A stretch of 64,000 nucleotides of DNA from Longibacter salinarum (GTDB lineage Bacteria; Bacteroidota; Rhodothermia; Rhodothermales; Salinibacteraceae). The notes beneath the pieces are model-generated. The model worked only from the letters and a program-made list of their open reading frames with translations, was not told the DNA's origin and ran no database searches. How positions within the stretch are numbered: position 1 is the stretch's first letter; every line of letters begins with the position of its first letter. The position numbers and the translations under genes are program-made. The DNA lies in assembly GCF_002554795.1 (NCBI RefSeq), contig NZ_PDEQ01000010.1:1-64000 (forward strand), given 5' to 3'. Positions 1 through 8,143 of this stretch are shown here, one piece after another.

Positions 1-1
1 G

Positions 2-679
2 ATCGTGATCGGGGACGGGGAGTTTCACTGTGTCTCCCTGCTTCAGGCGGTGCAGAAGGCGGGATGGACGTACTGCGTGCGCCTGCATGCCGACACGTTC
101 GTTCGTGCGTTCGTTCGCGAGGACGTTCGTTCAACGGGGGTCGCCTCCTCCGATTCTGCGACGGATCCCGCCCCCGAGGAGACGGATGCCGCTCCCGAGG
201 AGTGGACGTATAGCCGCAATCTCGATCCCGAGCCGGGAGAGCGCCGGGTCCTCTCGCCTGTTCAGGTGACCAAGGCACACGCCTTCGGGCCTGCGCGCCT
301 CGTGTACCACTGGGCGATCGGCGAAGAGCGGCCCTGGCGCCTGGTGACCAACGCCTCCTCGCCGAGCGCGGTGCTCCGGCATTACCGCACTCGGATGTGG
401 ATCGAAGAGCTCTTTGGGGACTGGCAAGGGAGCCGCTTTCAACTGCATCGCACGCGGCTGCAGGCCCCGGAGCGCATCGCGAGGCTCGTCCTCGTACTCA
501 GCCTCATCTACGTCTGGCTCATCGCCGTCGCAAGCGCCGTCGTCAAACGAGGCGACCGATGCTCCGTGGACCGATCCGACCGACGGGACCGAAGCTACCT
601 TGCAATCGGCCTGCGATGGATCCGGCGATGTTTGCAGAACGACGCCCCCATCGACATGCGATTTACCCCCTATTTTTGA
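2..679 (+). CDS. IS4-type DDE transposase, C-terminal part (gene runs off the left edge)
   Basis: The reading frame is open from base 2, so the start lies outside the window. The first visible residues (IVIGDGEF) fit the region around the second catalytic Asp of IS4-type transposases. Near residue 129 a Y-x2-R-x3-E spacing in YRTRMWIEELF matches the family's C-terminal Y-R-E-K signature, with Gln at the usual Lys position. This Glu would complete the DDE triad that cuts and joins transposon ends. The last 50 residues are Arg-rich and look less conserved, so the 3' end may be degenerate. No clear terminal inverted repeat was found after the stop. Activity cannot be judged from this part alone. 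Confidence 0.75.
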   Translation: MVIGDGEFHCVSLLQAVQKAGWTYCVRLHADTFVRAFVREDVRSTGVASSDSATDPAPEETDAAPEEWTYSRNLDPEPGERRVLSPVQVTKAHAFGPARLVYHWAIGEERPWRLVTNASSPSAVLRHYRTRMWIEELFGDWQGSRFQLHRTRLQAPERIARLVLVLSLIYVWLIAVASAVVKRGDRCSVDRSDRRDRSYLAIGLRWIRRCLQNDAPIDMRFTPYF

Positions 680-698
680 AAACTGTCCGGTAGCTAGG

Positions 699-768
699 GT
701 TCAGAGTTCAGGGTTCTTCGCCCTCAAACCGCGAACCCCAAACCCCAAACCCCAAACCCCAAACCCCC
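699..768. repeat. Heptamer repeats including five C-tracts with G-quadruplex potential
   Basis: Three forward heptamers of type GTTCAGR (699-719) are followed by a CCCC-AAA tract repeated four times and closed by CCCCC (736-768). The minus strand therefore carries five G-tracts of four or five bases separated by TTT, a classic quadruplex pattern. The two halves are partly inverted (GGGTTC against GAACCC). The element sits just after the truncated transposase. Confidence 0.85.
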
Positions 769-844
769 ACCTTAGATCTTGCCGTCTCCGTTTCGTAGGT
801 TAGCAGCGGACGATTCGTAGACCCTCAAATTCCCCCTTCTGCTG

Positions 845-1003
845 ATGGCAAGTTCGACACGCTCACTTGGTCTCAAATTTCTCGGCGTCTGGCTCGTTCT
901 TTACGGACTGATCGACCTGCTTGACCTGTCATTCGCGTACGACGGCTTGATCATGGCGATTCTCGCTATTGTTGCAGGCGTCATCCTTCTGATCGGAGGA
1001 TGA
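845..1003 (+). CDS. Small hydrophobic protein, 52 residues, two membrane segments
   Basis: A 52-residue reading frame starts with ATG at 845 and ends in TGA at 1003. After a short basic N-terminus (MASSTRSLGLKFLG) there is a hydrophobic helix (about residues 13-29), a short acidic loop with FAYDG, and a second helix rich in Ile, Ala, Val and Gly (about 35-50). This fits a small integral membrane protein of two helices. It stands alone, facing the convergent sdh operon across a shared terminator. No family is recognised. The clean amphipathic layout is the reason to accept it despite its size. Confidence 0.55.
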   Translation: MASSTRSLGLKFLGVWLVLYGLIDLLDLSFAYDGLIMAILAIVAGVILLIGG

Positions 1004-1063
1004 TCCGTCGGTCTGGATGATGCGTCTGGGTGGGTTCACGAGACGCGTTCGGTGTCCCGCCCA

Positions 1064-1110
1064 CAAGAAAAAAGCCCCGCTTCCATTGCTTGGAGGCGGG
1101 GCTTTCTCTT
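1064..1110. terminator. Bidirectional terminator between the small membrane gene and sdhB
   Basis: A 12-bp stem (1073-1084 with 1092-1103, core AGCCCCGC/GCGGGGCT) has an A-tract on the left and a T-tract on the right, so it can end transcription from both sides. It lies 36 bp beyond the sdhB stop. Confidence 0.85.
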
Positions 1111-1138
1111 TGTGCTTCGGCGTTGTAGCAATCCGTGC

Positions 1139-1861
1139 TTACGCGGCGGTCGAAGCGCTTGCCGTAACTGCACGGCGCTTGAGAGCCGAGAGCCAGCGCG
1201 TGATGTCGATTTCCTTCGGGCACGCCTGGTTGCAGTTAAAGATCGTGTAGCACTTCCAGAGGCCATCGGGCGAGTCCACGATTTCCAGCCGGTCTTCCGT
1301 GCCGTCGTCGCGGGTATCGAACGTGTAGCGATACGCCTTCAGCATCGCAGCGGGACCGAGATAGTCCGGGTCTGCCCAGGTCGACGGGCAGGCGTGCGTG
1401 CAGGCGCCACACATGATGCACTTCGTGGCGTCCTCGATGATCTCGTGCTCCTCCGGGCTCTGGGCGCGTTCGCGCTCCGGTTCCGGTGTGTCATTGATGA
1501 GCCATGGCTTCACCGAGCGGTACTTCTCGAAGAAGCGACTCTGATCGATGACGAGGTCTTTTATAACCGGTGCAGACGGAAGCGGTGCAAACGTGACGGT
1601 TTCGCCGCTATCGTCGACCAGGTCTTTTACCAGCACAGAGCAGGCGAGCTTGTTTTCGCCGTTGATCTGCATGGCGTCGGAGCCGCAGATGCCGTGTGCA
1701 CAGCTCTTGCGGAGCGAAAGCGTGCCGTCGATGTGCCACTTCACATGAAGCAGCAGCGCGAGGGCGCTATCGAGCGGATCGGCGGGAACCTCGTATGACT
1801 CCCAGTGCGGCGCATCATCCTTCTCGGGATTGTAGCGCTTGATTTTGACGGTCAGATCCAT
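1139..1861 (-). CDS. sdhB: Succinate dehydrogenase iron-sulfur subunit
   Basis: This subunit carries electrons from the flavoprotein to the membrane anchor in complex II, at the inner face of the membrane. The 240-residue length is normal. The [2Fe-2S] centre is set by C54, C59, D62 and C74; Asp as the third ligand is also seen in E. coli SdhB. The [4Fe-4S] and [3Fe-4S] centres are set by C148, C151, C154, C158, C204, C210 and C214. It is the last gene of a minus-strand sdhC-sdhD-sdhA-sdhB operon, 109 bp after sdhA. No clear Shine-Dalgarno sequence precedes the ATG. The C-terminal tail is Ala/Ser-rich and probably disordered. Confidence 0.97.
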   Translation of the reverse strand: MDLTVKIKRYNPEKDDAPHWESYEVPADPLDSALALLLHVKWHIDGTLSLRKSCAHGICGSDAMQINGENKLACSVLVKDLVDDSGETVTFAPLPSAPVIKDLVIDQSRFFEKYRSVKPWLINDTPEPERERAQSPEEHEIIEDATKCIMCGACTHACPSTWADPDYLGPAAMLKAYRYTFDTRDDGTEDRLEIVDSPDGLWKCYTIFNCNQACPKEIDITRWLSALKRRAVTASASTAA

Positions 1862-1970
1862 ACCAATTGTCGAAATTCAATGTCGAATACCGGTGTCGGG
1901 TGCGGGCGTCGGCCGGGGCGACGCTGCCGAAGCAACGCTCCCCGGTGACGGCTCTGCCATTCGACACGTG

Positions 1971-3713
1971 CTAGTACTTCCGCTCCTTCGGTTCGAAGCG
2001 CGTGATGACGACGTCTTTCTCGGCGAACTCGTAGTTGCCGTCGCACTCGCTGTAGAAGAGCGAATGCTTGAGCCAGTCGTCGTCGTTGCGATTCTGGTAG
2101 TCCTCGCGGGAGTGGGCGCCGCGGCTTTCCGTGCGGCGGTGCGCCGAAGCGGCGATCGCTTCCGCGTAATCGACCATGAACCCGATTTCGATCGCGTCCA
2201 TCAGGTCGGTGTTAAACTGCTTGCCCTTGTCATCCACGACGACGTTCTTCGCACGTTTCCGGAGCTCCTTCAGGTCCTCCAGGGCCGTGGTCAGCGTCTC
2301 GTCGTTGCGGAAGACGGAGACGTTTTCCATCATCGTCTCCTGCAGGTCCGTCCGTACATCGACGGTCGGTTCGCCTTCGTCGCGCGTGACGGACATAAGG
2401 CGGTCAAGCTCGTTGCGCGTCCACTCTTCCGGGTTCTCCGGTAGCGGAGCGTGGGAGGCGCCCTCGTTGATCTCTTCAGCCATGGCCATGCCGGCGCGGC
2501 GGCCGAACACGACGAGGTCGATCAGCGAGTTGGTGCCGAGGCGGTTGGCGCCGTGAACGCTCACGCATCCGCACTCACCGACGGCGTAGAGGCCGGGAAC
2601 GGTGGTGCCGCGAGAGCCCTTCTCGACCTGGCCGTCCGCGTTGGTCGGGATGCCGCCCATCGCGTAGTGGCAGGTTGGGGCGACCGGGATCGGCTCCTCC
2701 TTCGGGTTCACGCCCATGTAGGTGCGCGAGAACTCCGAGATCTCCGGCAGCTTCTTGTCGAGGACATCGTCGCCGACGTGCGTGAGGTCGAGGTGGACGT
2801 AGTCTTTGCCCTTGACGCCTCGGCCTTCGCGAATCTCTTTGAAGATGCACTGGCTGACCATGTCGCGCGGGGCGAGGTCCTTCACGGTTGGCGCGTAGCG
2901 CTCCATGAAGCGTTCGCCCTCCGAGTTTCGGAGGATGCCTCCCTCGCCGCGAGCGCCCTCGGTGATGAGGATGCCCAGGCGATAGAGCCCCGTCGGGTGG
3001 AACTGGACGAACTCCATGTCCTCCAGCGGGATGCCCTTCCGCAGCATGATCGCCATGCCGTCGCCGGTTCCGGCGTGGGCGTTGGACGTCGTTTTGAACG
3101 CACGGCCATAACCACCGGTGGCGAAGCAGACGATCTTCGCGTGGAAGGTGTGGATTTCCCCGGTCAGGATTTCGTAGGCGATGACGCCAACGGCTTCACC
3201 GTCTTCGCCGAGGATGAGGTCGAGGACCTGAAACTCGTCGTAGAAGCGGACGCCCTGCTTCGTGCACTGATCGTACAGCGTGTGCAGGATCGTATGGCCC
3301 GTTCGGTCGGCGGCGTGGCAGGCGCGGCGGACGGGGGCTTCACCGAAGTTGCGGGTGTGTCCACCGAAGCGTCGCTGCGAGATTTTCCCCTGTTTGTTGC
3401 GGCTGAAGGGGACGCCGTAGTGTTCGAGTTCGTAGACCGTGCGGGGCGCGTCTTTGCAGAGCACCTCGATCGCGTCCTGGTCGCCCAGGTAGTCGCTCCC
3501 TTTAACGGTGTCGAAGGCGTGCCACAGCCAGTGGTCTTCTTCTTCGTTACCGAGGGCAGCACCGATGCCACCCTGGGCAGCGCCGGTATGCGAGCGAAGT
3601 GGGTGCAGCTTTGAGACGACGGCGACATCCGCTCCGCCTTCACGGGCGTAGAGCGCGGACATCAGTCCTGAGCCTCCAGCTCCGACGACGACAACGTCGT
3701 GCGTGAAAGTCAT
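1971..3713 (-). CDS. sdhA: Succinate dehydrogenase flavoprotein subunit
   Basis: This catalytic subunit oxidises succinate to fumarate in the TCA cycle. The N-terminal dinucleotide fold [10 protein letters not shown] (residues 11-20) binds FAD. H42 in SHTGAAQGG is the conserved residue for covalent flavin attachment. The substrate-site segments QFHPTG, ARGEGG and the C-terminal [10 protein letters not shown] motif are present. The length of 580 residues matches the family. It lies between sdhD (157 bp upstream) and sdhB (109 bp downstream) on the same strand. The order C-D-A-B and the size of the subunits fit a succinate:quinone reductase with two anchor proteins. Confidence 0.98.
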   Translation of the reverse strand: MTFTHDVVVVGAGGSGLMSALYAREGGADVAVVSKLHPLRSHTGAAQGGIGAALGNEEEDHWLWHAFDTVKGSDYLGDQDAIEVLCKDAPRTVYELEHYGVPFSRNKQGKISQRRFGGHTRNFGEAPVRRACHAADRTGHTILHTLYDQCTKQGVRFYDEFQVLDLILGEDGEAVGVIAYEILTGEIHTFHAKIVCFATGGYGRAFKTTSNAHAGTGDGMAIMLRKGIPLEDMEFVQFHPTGLYRLGILITEGARGEGGILRNSEGERFMERYAPTVKDLAPRDMVSQCIFKEIREGRGVKGKDYVHLDLTHVGDDVLDKKLPEISEFSRTYMGVNPKEEPIPVAPTCHYAMGGIPTNADGQVEKGSRGTTVPGLYAVGECGCVSVHGANRLGTNSLIDLVVFGRRAGMAMAEEINEGASHAPLPENPEEWTRNELDRLMSVTRDEGEPTVDVRTDLQETMMENVSVFRNDETLTTALEDLKELRKRAKNVVVDDKGKQFNTDLMDAIEIGFMVDYAEAIAASAHRRTESRGAHSREDYQNRNDDDWLKHSLFYSECDGNYEFAEKDVVITRFEPKERKY

Positions 3714-3870
3714 AACGTGAGTGAGTGCAAATGATCAGGAGAGGGCAGAAGGTGTGGGCCGGGATGCCGGTCCAGGCCGGGCACGTCGCGGTGTCGAGCG
3801 AACTGCTGGGACGATCACGCGGGACACCGCAAACGCGAGAGGCAGGGGACCGGAAAGCCGGTGTCTGGGA

Positions 3871-4329
3871 TCACCAGCCGGCCGTTATCACCGAGTAGAG
3901 ACCAATGATGAGCAAGACAAGTGCGACGGACCATGAAAGAACGCGGGCCATCACACGACCGAGTGGATTCCGAATGTAGTCGGTCAGCACGTTATTGAGG
4001 CCGTAAAACCCGTGATGCAGGGCGACAATCAGGAAGAGGATGTTGAATCCTTTCCAGAGCACTGCGTACACGGGGTCGGCGAGACGCTGCATGACGACGT
4101 TGTACGGCGTGACTTCGGCATCGGCACCGAATTTTGCTTTCACGCCGGCGGCGGCTTCATCCGAGTATGCGGGAAGCTCGCCCTGCTGGGCGACGACGTC
4201 GGTCGTGACGGACGCGACGCTGTGGTCGTAGTGCTGGACCCAGAAGTGCGTGATGAGCATGAACACGAGGAACGTCCCCGTGATGCGATGCAGAAACCAG
4301 TTGACGGCGTTAGACTTCGACTTTGCCAT
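3871..4329 (-). CDS. sdhD: Succinate dehydrogenase membrane anchor subunit
   Basis: A 152-residue hydrophobic protein with three predicted helices (about 12-30, 88-106 and 125-147). Histidines H14, H28 and the pair H105/H106 in ALHHGFYG lie where anchor subunits bind heme b or quinone. The segment NWFLHRITG is typical of the first helix of SdhC/SdhD proteins. The loop between helices 1 and 2 (about residues 36-85) is longer than in E. coli. It follows sdhC by 55 bp in the operon. The exact heme ligands cannot be fixed by eye. Confidence 0.88.
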   Translation of the reverse strand: MAKSKSNAVNWFLHRITGTFLVFMLITHFWVQHYDHSVASVTTDVVAQQGELPAYSDEAAAGVKAKFGADAEVTPYNVVMQRLADPVYAVLWKGFNILFLIVALHHGFYGLNNVLTDYIRNPLGRVMARVLSWSVALVLLIIGLYSVITAGW

Positions 4330-4384
4330 GATTCAGGAGGCTGAACGGTTGGAGCAGGCGGGCAAGCAAGGCAAGGAGATGCTG

Positions 4385-4822
4385 CTACACAACGCCGTAG
4401 TGCGCGAGGAGGGCGTAGATCGATGGGTACCCGCCCACGAGGATGAGCACGACGGCGACGGCACCGAGCGTTGCGAAGAGTTTCTTCTGGTTGGGGCTCC
4501 AACCGAGGAAATCGATAAGAACGATCCGGAGACCGTTCATCGCGTGGTAGACCACGGCAATCAACAGGCCGAACTCTCCGACCTTGTAGATGGGCGCGTG
4601 GTACTTCGCGATCAGGGCGTTGAAGGCGTTCGGGTCCGTGAGCGACTTCAGCCCCCAGACGTGAATCATCAGGTAGACGACCAGCCCGACGCCGGTGAGG
4701 CGATGCATGATCCAGGCGAACATGCCTGTGCGGATGCGATAGCGCTGGAAGCGCCCGGAGTCTTCGACGACGGACGGCTGCTTGGCTTGCGCCGCAGGGC
4801 GTTCTGCGGTTTCGACGGCCAT
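4385..4822 (-). CDS. sdhC: Succinate dehydrogenase cytochrome b subunit
   Basis: First gene of the sdh operon. The protein has 145 residues with a soluble, Ala/Gln-rich N-terminus and three helices. HRLTGVGLVVYL (H40) is the family signature in helix 1. H54 and H93 (VYHAMNGLR) are candidate heme b ligands. Together with SdhD it anchors SdhA and SdhB to the membrane and passes electrons to quinone. The start at 4822 gives the expected short N-terminus before the signature. The region upstream holds a short inverted repeat (arms GTCACA/TGTGAC at 4883-4896) that could be an operator, but this is untested. Confidence 0.93.
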   Translation of the reverse strand: MAVETAERPAAQAKQPSVVEDSGRFQRYRIRTGMFAWIMHRLTGVGLVVYLMIHVWGLKSLTDPNAFNALIAKYHAPIYKVGEFGLLIAVVYHAMNGLRIVLIDFLGWSPNQKKLFATLGAVAVVLILVGGYPSIYALLAHYGVV

Positions 4823-4882
4823 GAGAAAGAGGGGATTGGGTGATGCAGATCAGGAGACCAGCTTCCAAGGAGGAAGACGGCC

Positions 4883-4896
4883 GTCACATGTGTGAC
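4883..4896. promoter_or_regulatory. Short inverted repeat upstream of sdhCDAB
   Basis: Six-base arms GTCACA and TGTGAC are separated by two bases, 61 bp before the sdhC start. A related half (CAGTCACAC on the minus strand) overlaps it. It is placed where an operator would be, but no known regulator site is matched exactly. Confidence 0.3.
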
Positions 4897-5001
4897 TGTC
4901 GTATGACTCGGAATGAGGGAAGGTTTCGACGAAAAGCGGCGTGAGCGCCGCGAATCGAGGTTTTGCCGTGTCCGTGCTGCAGAAAAACGGGCCGGTGATT
5001 G

Positions 5002-5029
5002 GCACCCGCTCGTTGGAGCGAGCGGGTGC
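5002..5029 (-). terminator. Hairpin after citrate synthase
   Basis: An 11-bp perfect stem (GCACCCGCTCG with its complement) around a 6-base loop lies 70 bp past the gltA stop. A T-run follows only after about 20 bases on the minus strand, so termination may be imperfect. Confidence 0.5.
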
Positions 5030-5098
5030 TCAAGTCAGCCGTTGATCCCGGATGCGAGCACGGTCCATAAACCGGGTCTATTCGAATACTCGACCGAT

Positions 5099-6256
5099 CT
5101 ACCGGTTTTCGACGGGGACAAAGGTCTTGCCTTTTGGCCCAACATATTCGGCGCGCGGGCGGATCAGGCGGTTGTCAGACCACTGCTCAAGCAGGTGAGC
5201 CGTCCATCCCGCCGTACGGCTGAGGGCGAAGATCGGCGTGAAGAGGTCCGGGTCGAGGCCCAGCATGTAGTACGTCGATGCGGAGAAGAAGTCGACGTTC
5301 GGGTTAATGTTTTTGTCCCCGATCATGGTATTCATGATCTCGAGGCTGTAGTCGTACCACTTCCGCTGGTTCTTCTCCTCGCTGAGGTCTTCGACCATGT
5401 CGCGGAGGATTGCGGCGCGCGGATCCATCGTGCGATAGACGCGGTGGCCGAAGCCCATCACCTTCTCCTTATTCGCAAGGCGCTCGCGCACGTACTCGGC
5501 CGGGTCCGCTCCTTTCTTATCGATGTCGAGCAGCATGCGCATCACTTCGCGGTTGGCTCCACCGTGAAGCGGTCCTTTCAGCGCGCCAATGGCTCCGCTG
5601 ACCGCGGAGTACATATCCGAAAGCGTCGATCCGATGACACGGCTCGTGAACGTCGAGGCGTTGAGGCCGTGATCGGCATGCAGGACGAGGCAGACGTCGA
5701 ACGTATGCTCCGCAGCCTCGCCCGGCTTCTCGTCGTTCAGCATGTAGAGGAAGTTGTAGGCCATCGATCCCTCATCAAGCGGCGCGACCGGTTCCTTGCC
5801 TTTACGCAGGCGATCGAACGCAGCAATGATCGTCGGGATGGCAGCGAGCAGACGCGTAGCCTTGCGGCGGTTGGCGTCCTCCTCCATGACCTCCGCCTCA
5901 TCGTCGAAGAAGCTGAGGGCGGATACGGCCGTACGCAGGACCGCCATCGGGTGCGCAGAACTCGGTGCGTTGCGGAGAATGTCGAGCACCTCGTCCGGCA
6001 GCTCGCGGTTGGCGCGGAGGCTGCTGCGGAGCTCGTTCAGTTCGGACTCGTTGGGCAGTTCGCCATTCCACAGAAGGTACACGACCTCCTCGTACGTGGC
6101 GTGCTCGGCGAGGTCTTCGATGGTGTAGCCGCGATAGATCAGTTCGCCCTTCTCTCCATCGATAAAGGAGAGTTCGGAGTCCAGCGCAACGACCCCTTTG
6201 AGGCCGGGCGCTTTGATTGGGGCGTCTTTTTCTTTGACTGCGTCTTGGTCTGCCAT
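5099..6256 (-). CDS. gltA: Citrate synthase
   Basis: The enzyme condenses acetyl-CoA and oxaloacetate to citrate, the entry step of the TCA cycle. The 385-residue length is that of the shorter, non-NADH-regulated class found in Gram-positive bacteria and archaea. The catalytic triad is visible: H231 in GPLHGGANREV, H271 in GFGHRVY and D322 in VDFFSAS. The HADHGLNAS segment near residue 195 is also conserved. It is transcribed towards the sdh operon but separated by a hairpin and about 275 bp, so it is probably its own unit. The promoter should lie in the long gap upstream (6257 onward), where none was clearly recognised. Confidence 0.96.
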   Translation of the reverse strand: MADQDAVKEKDAPIKAPGLKGVVALDSELSFIDGEKGELIYRGYTIEDLAEHATYEEVVYLLWNGELPNESELNELRSSLRANRELPDEVLDILRNAPSSAHPMAVLRTAVSALSFFDDEAEVMEEDANRRKATRLLAAIPTIIAAFDRLRKGKEPVAPLDEGSMAYNFLYMLNDEKPGEAAEHTFDVCLVLHADHGLNASTFTSRVIGSTLSDMYSAVSGAIGALKGPLHGGANREVMRMLLDIDKKGADPAEYVRERLANKEKVMGFGHRVYRTMDPRAAILRDMVEDLSEEKNQRKWYDYSLEIMNTMIGDKNINPNVDFFSASTYYMLGLDPDLFTPIFALSRTAGWTAHLLEQWSDNRLIRPRAEYVGPKGKTFVPVENR

Positions 6257-7006
6257 GTCAGGTCGTGCAATTCGTGGTTGCGGTACCGATGCGTTCGGTC
6301 GTGCAGGTCGCCGGGCGAAGGGTCGGCTGCGGGAACGACCTCGATGGCTTCATCAGTCAAGCGTGATAGATCCTGGGAGTCGTTCCATCAGCAAAGTGGA
6401 ATCATCAGCCGGGACATACGCCGGAACGTGCACGAGGAGCCTCCGCCAAAGACACCGCAATGCGGGCCAGGGCGGGCCTCCATGAGAAATCAAGTGGGTA
6501 CAAAGAACAGGGTGCTCGGTGAGGTGGCACGGTCGGACGGCGCGTCCGGCCCGTCGCTGACGGGCCCTGGGTCATGCCAATACTCGCCGGTAATAATTCG
6601 TGCTCGTCCGGGTGTGAAAGCGAGGGCCGGTGGCGAACGCGAGCGTTTGTCTTCGCTCGTCGTGCAGGCGATAGAAGGAGCGAATCCAACTCAGTCACAG
6701 ATTCGTGCGAAACGACGGCCCGCTGCATTCATGCTTTGCCGAGACGGATCGCGCTCGGAATACAAGCGCTTCCAGCCGTCGTCCGGAAGCTTCACTATTG
6801 TCCAGATTAGACGGACAATCGGCATCACACCAAAAGCTTCATCGAGCCGGGAGTTTCGCAAACGGATGTGCCCCTGGACACGATCCATTCATCACCATGC
6901 AATAATACGTAATCCTATCGTCTTCCATGCAAGAATTTTGATTTAATCGAACAAAAGCATCGTGCATGAAGTCCCCGTCTTGGCGTAGGGGATTTCCCGT
7001 CGGCTA
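6257..7006. other. Intergenic region upstream of gltA, no supported gene
   Basis: Reading frames here lack any recognisable domain and have skewed residue use. The stretch 6890-6960 is AT-rich compared with its surroundings and could hold promoters for either direction. No RNA signature or repeat was identified except the element that begins at 7007. Confidence 0.5.
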
Positions 7007-7197
7007 TAACGTGCTTGGCGGATGCATCGTAAAAACGTAAGCGGAGCCATTCATGCCTACTCGTTCGATCCTTTGGTAGGGACGCAGGAGGTACGGTGCG
7101 CAAGATCAACAACGCCTTGTGCTGCACGTGTGGCGAGGACCGACCATCGGGAGGTCCGTACCGTTGGAAGACCAAAAGCTGTTCGCCAAGCACGTTC
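7007..7197. mobile_element. MITE-like element, copy 1 (191 bp)
   Basis: The ends are inverted repeats: TAACGTGCTTGGCGGATG on the left, and on the right the complement of GAACGTGCTTGGCGAACAG. Its inner sequence shares AAAACGTAAGCGG and GATCCTTT blocks with the copy at 35699-35876. Its right end matches the copy at 62975-63159 (GCTGTTCGCC against ACTGTCCGCC). The flanks are CTA and TCA, so the target duplication is not intact and this copy looks older. It encodes no protein. Confidence 0.65.
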
Positions 7198-8143
7198 TCA
7201 AATCGTCTTACGGGCTGGGCGTACGATGTCTGCAGATGGATTGTGAAACGCATGGGATCATTTTGGGGCAATAGGCGATATTCAGTATCGACAGCCGCTT
7301 AGCGTCCTCAGTGTCATGTATCTGCACTTGGGATGTGAGAGGAATGCTTTCGTCACCTGCCTTTATTTTGCGGGCCTTCGGGCTCGTGACACGGCAGCTC
7401 GCGATGCTCGGGTGATCCGCGTTTGTTACGGGTCCCGCCGCGCGCCGGGCAAGCGCCGGGGTGACGGACGTGCCGACGTGGGTCGAGGCCGGTCGCTCTG
7501 CACAGCAGTAGCGCGGCTCTCCTTACCGTCGCACTTGAGATCGGGTGCTTATCACTTGCTCTCACCTCGCCGCGGCATCCACAAACCTGACATGCTCACG
7601 AGCGAATCCGTGCCTGCCTCACTTCCGAGGTACGAGCTCCCTGCTCTTCGTCAAGCAACACTCCGGACGGCTCTCCGAAGCGCTGTACGCGCTACACGGC
7701 GTGCTTTCCTGCCTTTGCTCGACGCTTGGACTCTACTTCCGGTCTGGCACTGTTCCTTGCTTGTTCCGTTGCGTCGCCCGCGTTCGTCTCACTTCGGACG
7801 CGCCCGCGACGCCTGGCGCTTGCGTCATCCCGCGTCCTTGCTCGCCACTCGCGCTGTACACACCGAGTGGCCTCTCGCAGGGACGTCCCCCGGATCGACG
7901 TTCGTGCCTCCACCCGGCAGATTGACATTCACAGATTGACCGATGATGGTCGCCGCGTCGTTCGTACCCGCTTGGGTCGCGCCGCGACGATTGTGCCTTC
8001 GCGCTGCTTCGCAGGGCACAACGTATGGTTTCGCTCCCCTGGTTCGGCTCTTCGAATCACCGGCGGAATCAGACGGCTCCATCAACTCGCCGGAAGCGCA
8101 CCCGGTACACGCAGGGGTGAGGCCGCACACATCCAACCCCTAT
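7198..8143. other. Intergenic region before the RNase E/G gene, no supported gene
   Basis: About 0.95 kb of GC-rich sequence without a convincing coding frame; long frames on both strands are Arg/Ser/Pro-rich with no motif. It may be the leader of the RNase gene, since RNase E messages often carry long autoregulatory leaders, but nothing in the sequence proves this. No RNase P, tmRNA or SRP RNA signature was seen. Confidence 0.45.

Noticed and set aside
2451-3614. 387-residue plus-strand frame opposite sdhA
   Set aside because: Antisense shadow of sdhA; residue content reflects the complementary codons.
4913-6946. 677-residue plus-strand reading frame opposite citrate synthase
   Set aside because: It mirrors the gltA codons, is Arg/Val-rich without motifs and has no relatives by eye; GC-rich genes leave such open antisense frames.
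7316-7939. 207-residue plus-strand frame in the long gap
   Set aside because: Arg/Leu/Ser-rich, no motif, no start signal; overlaps equally long frames on other phases.
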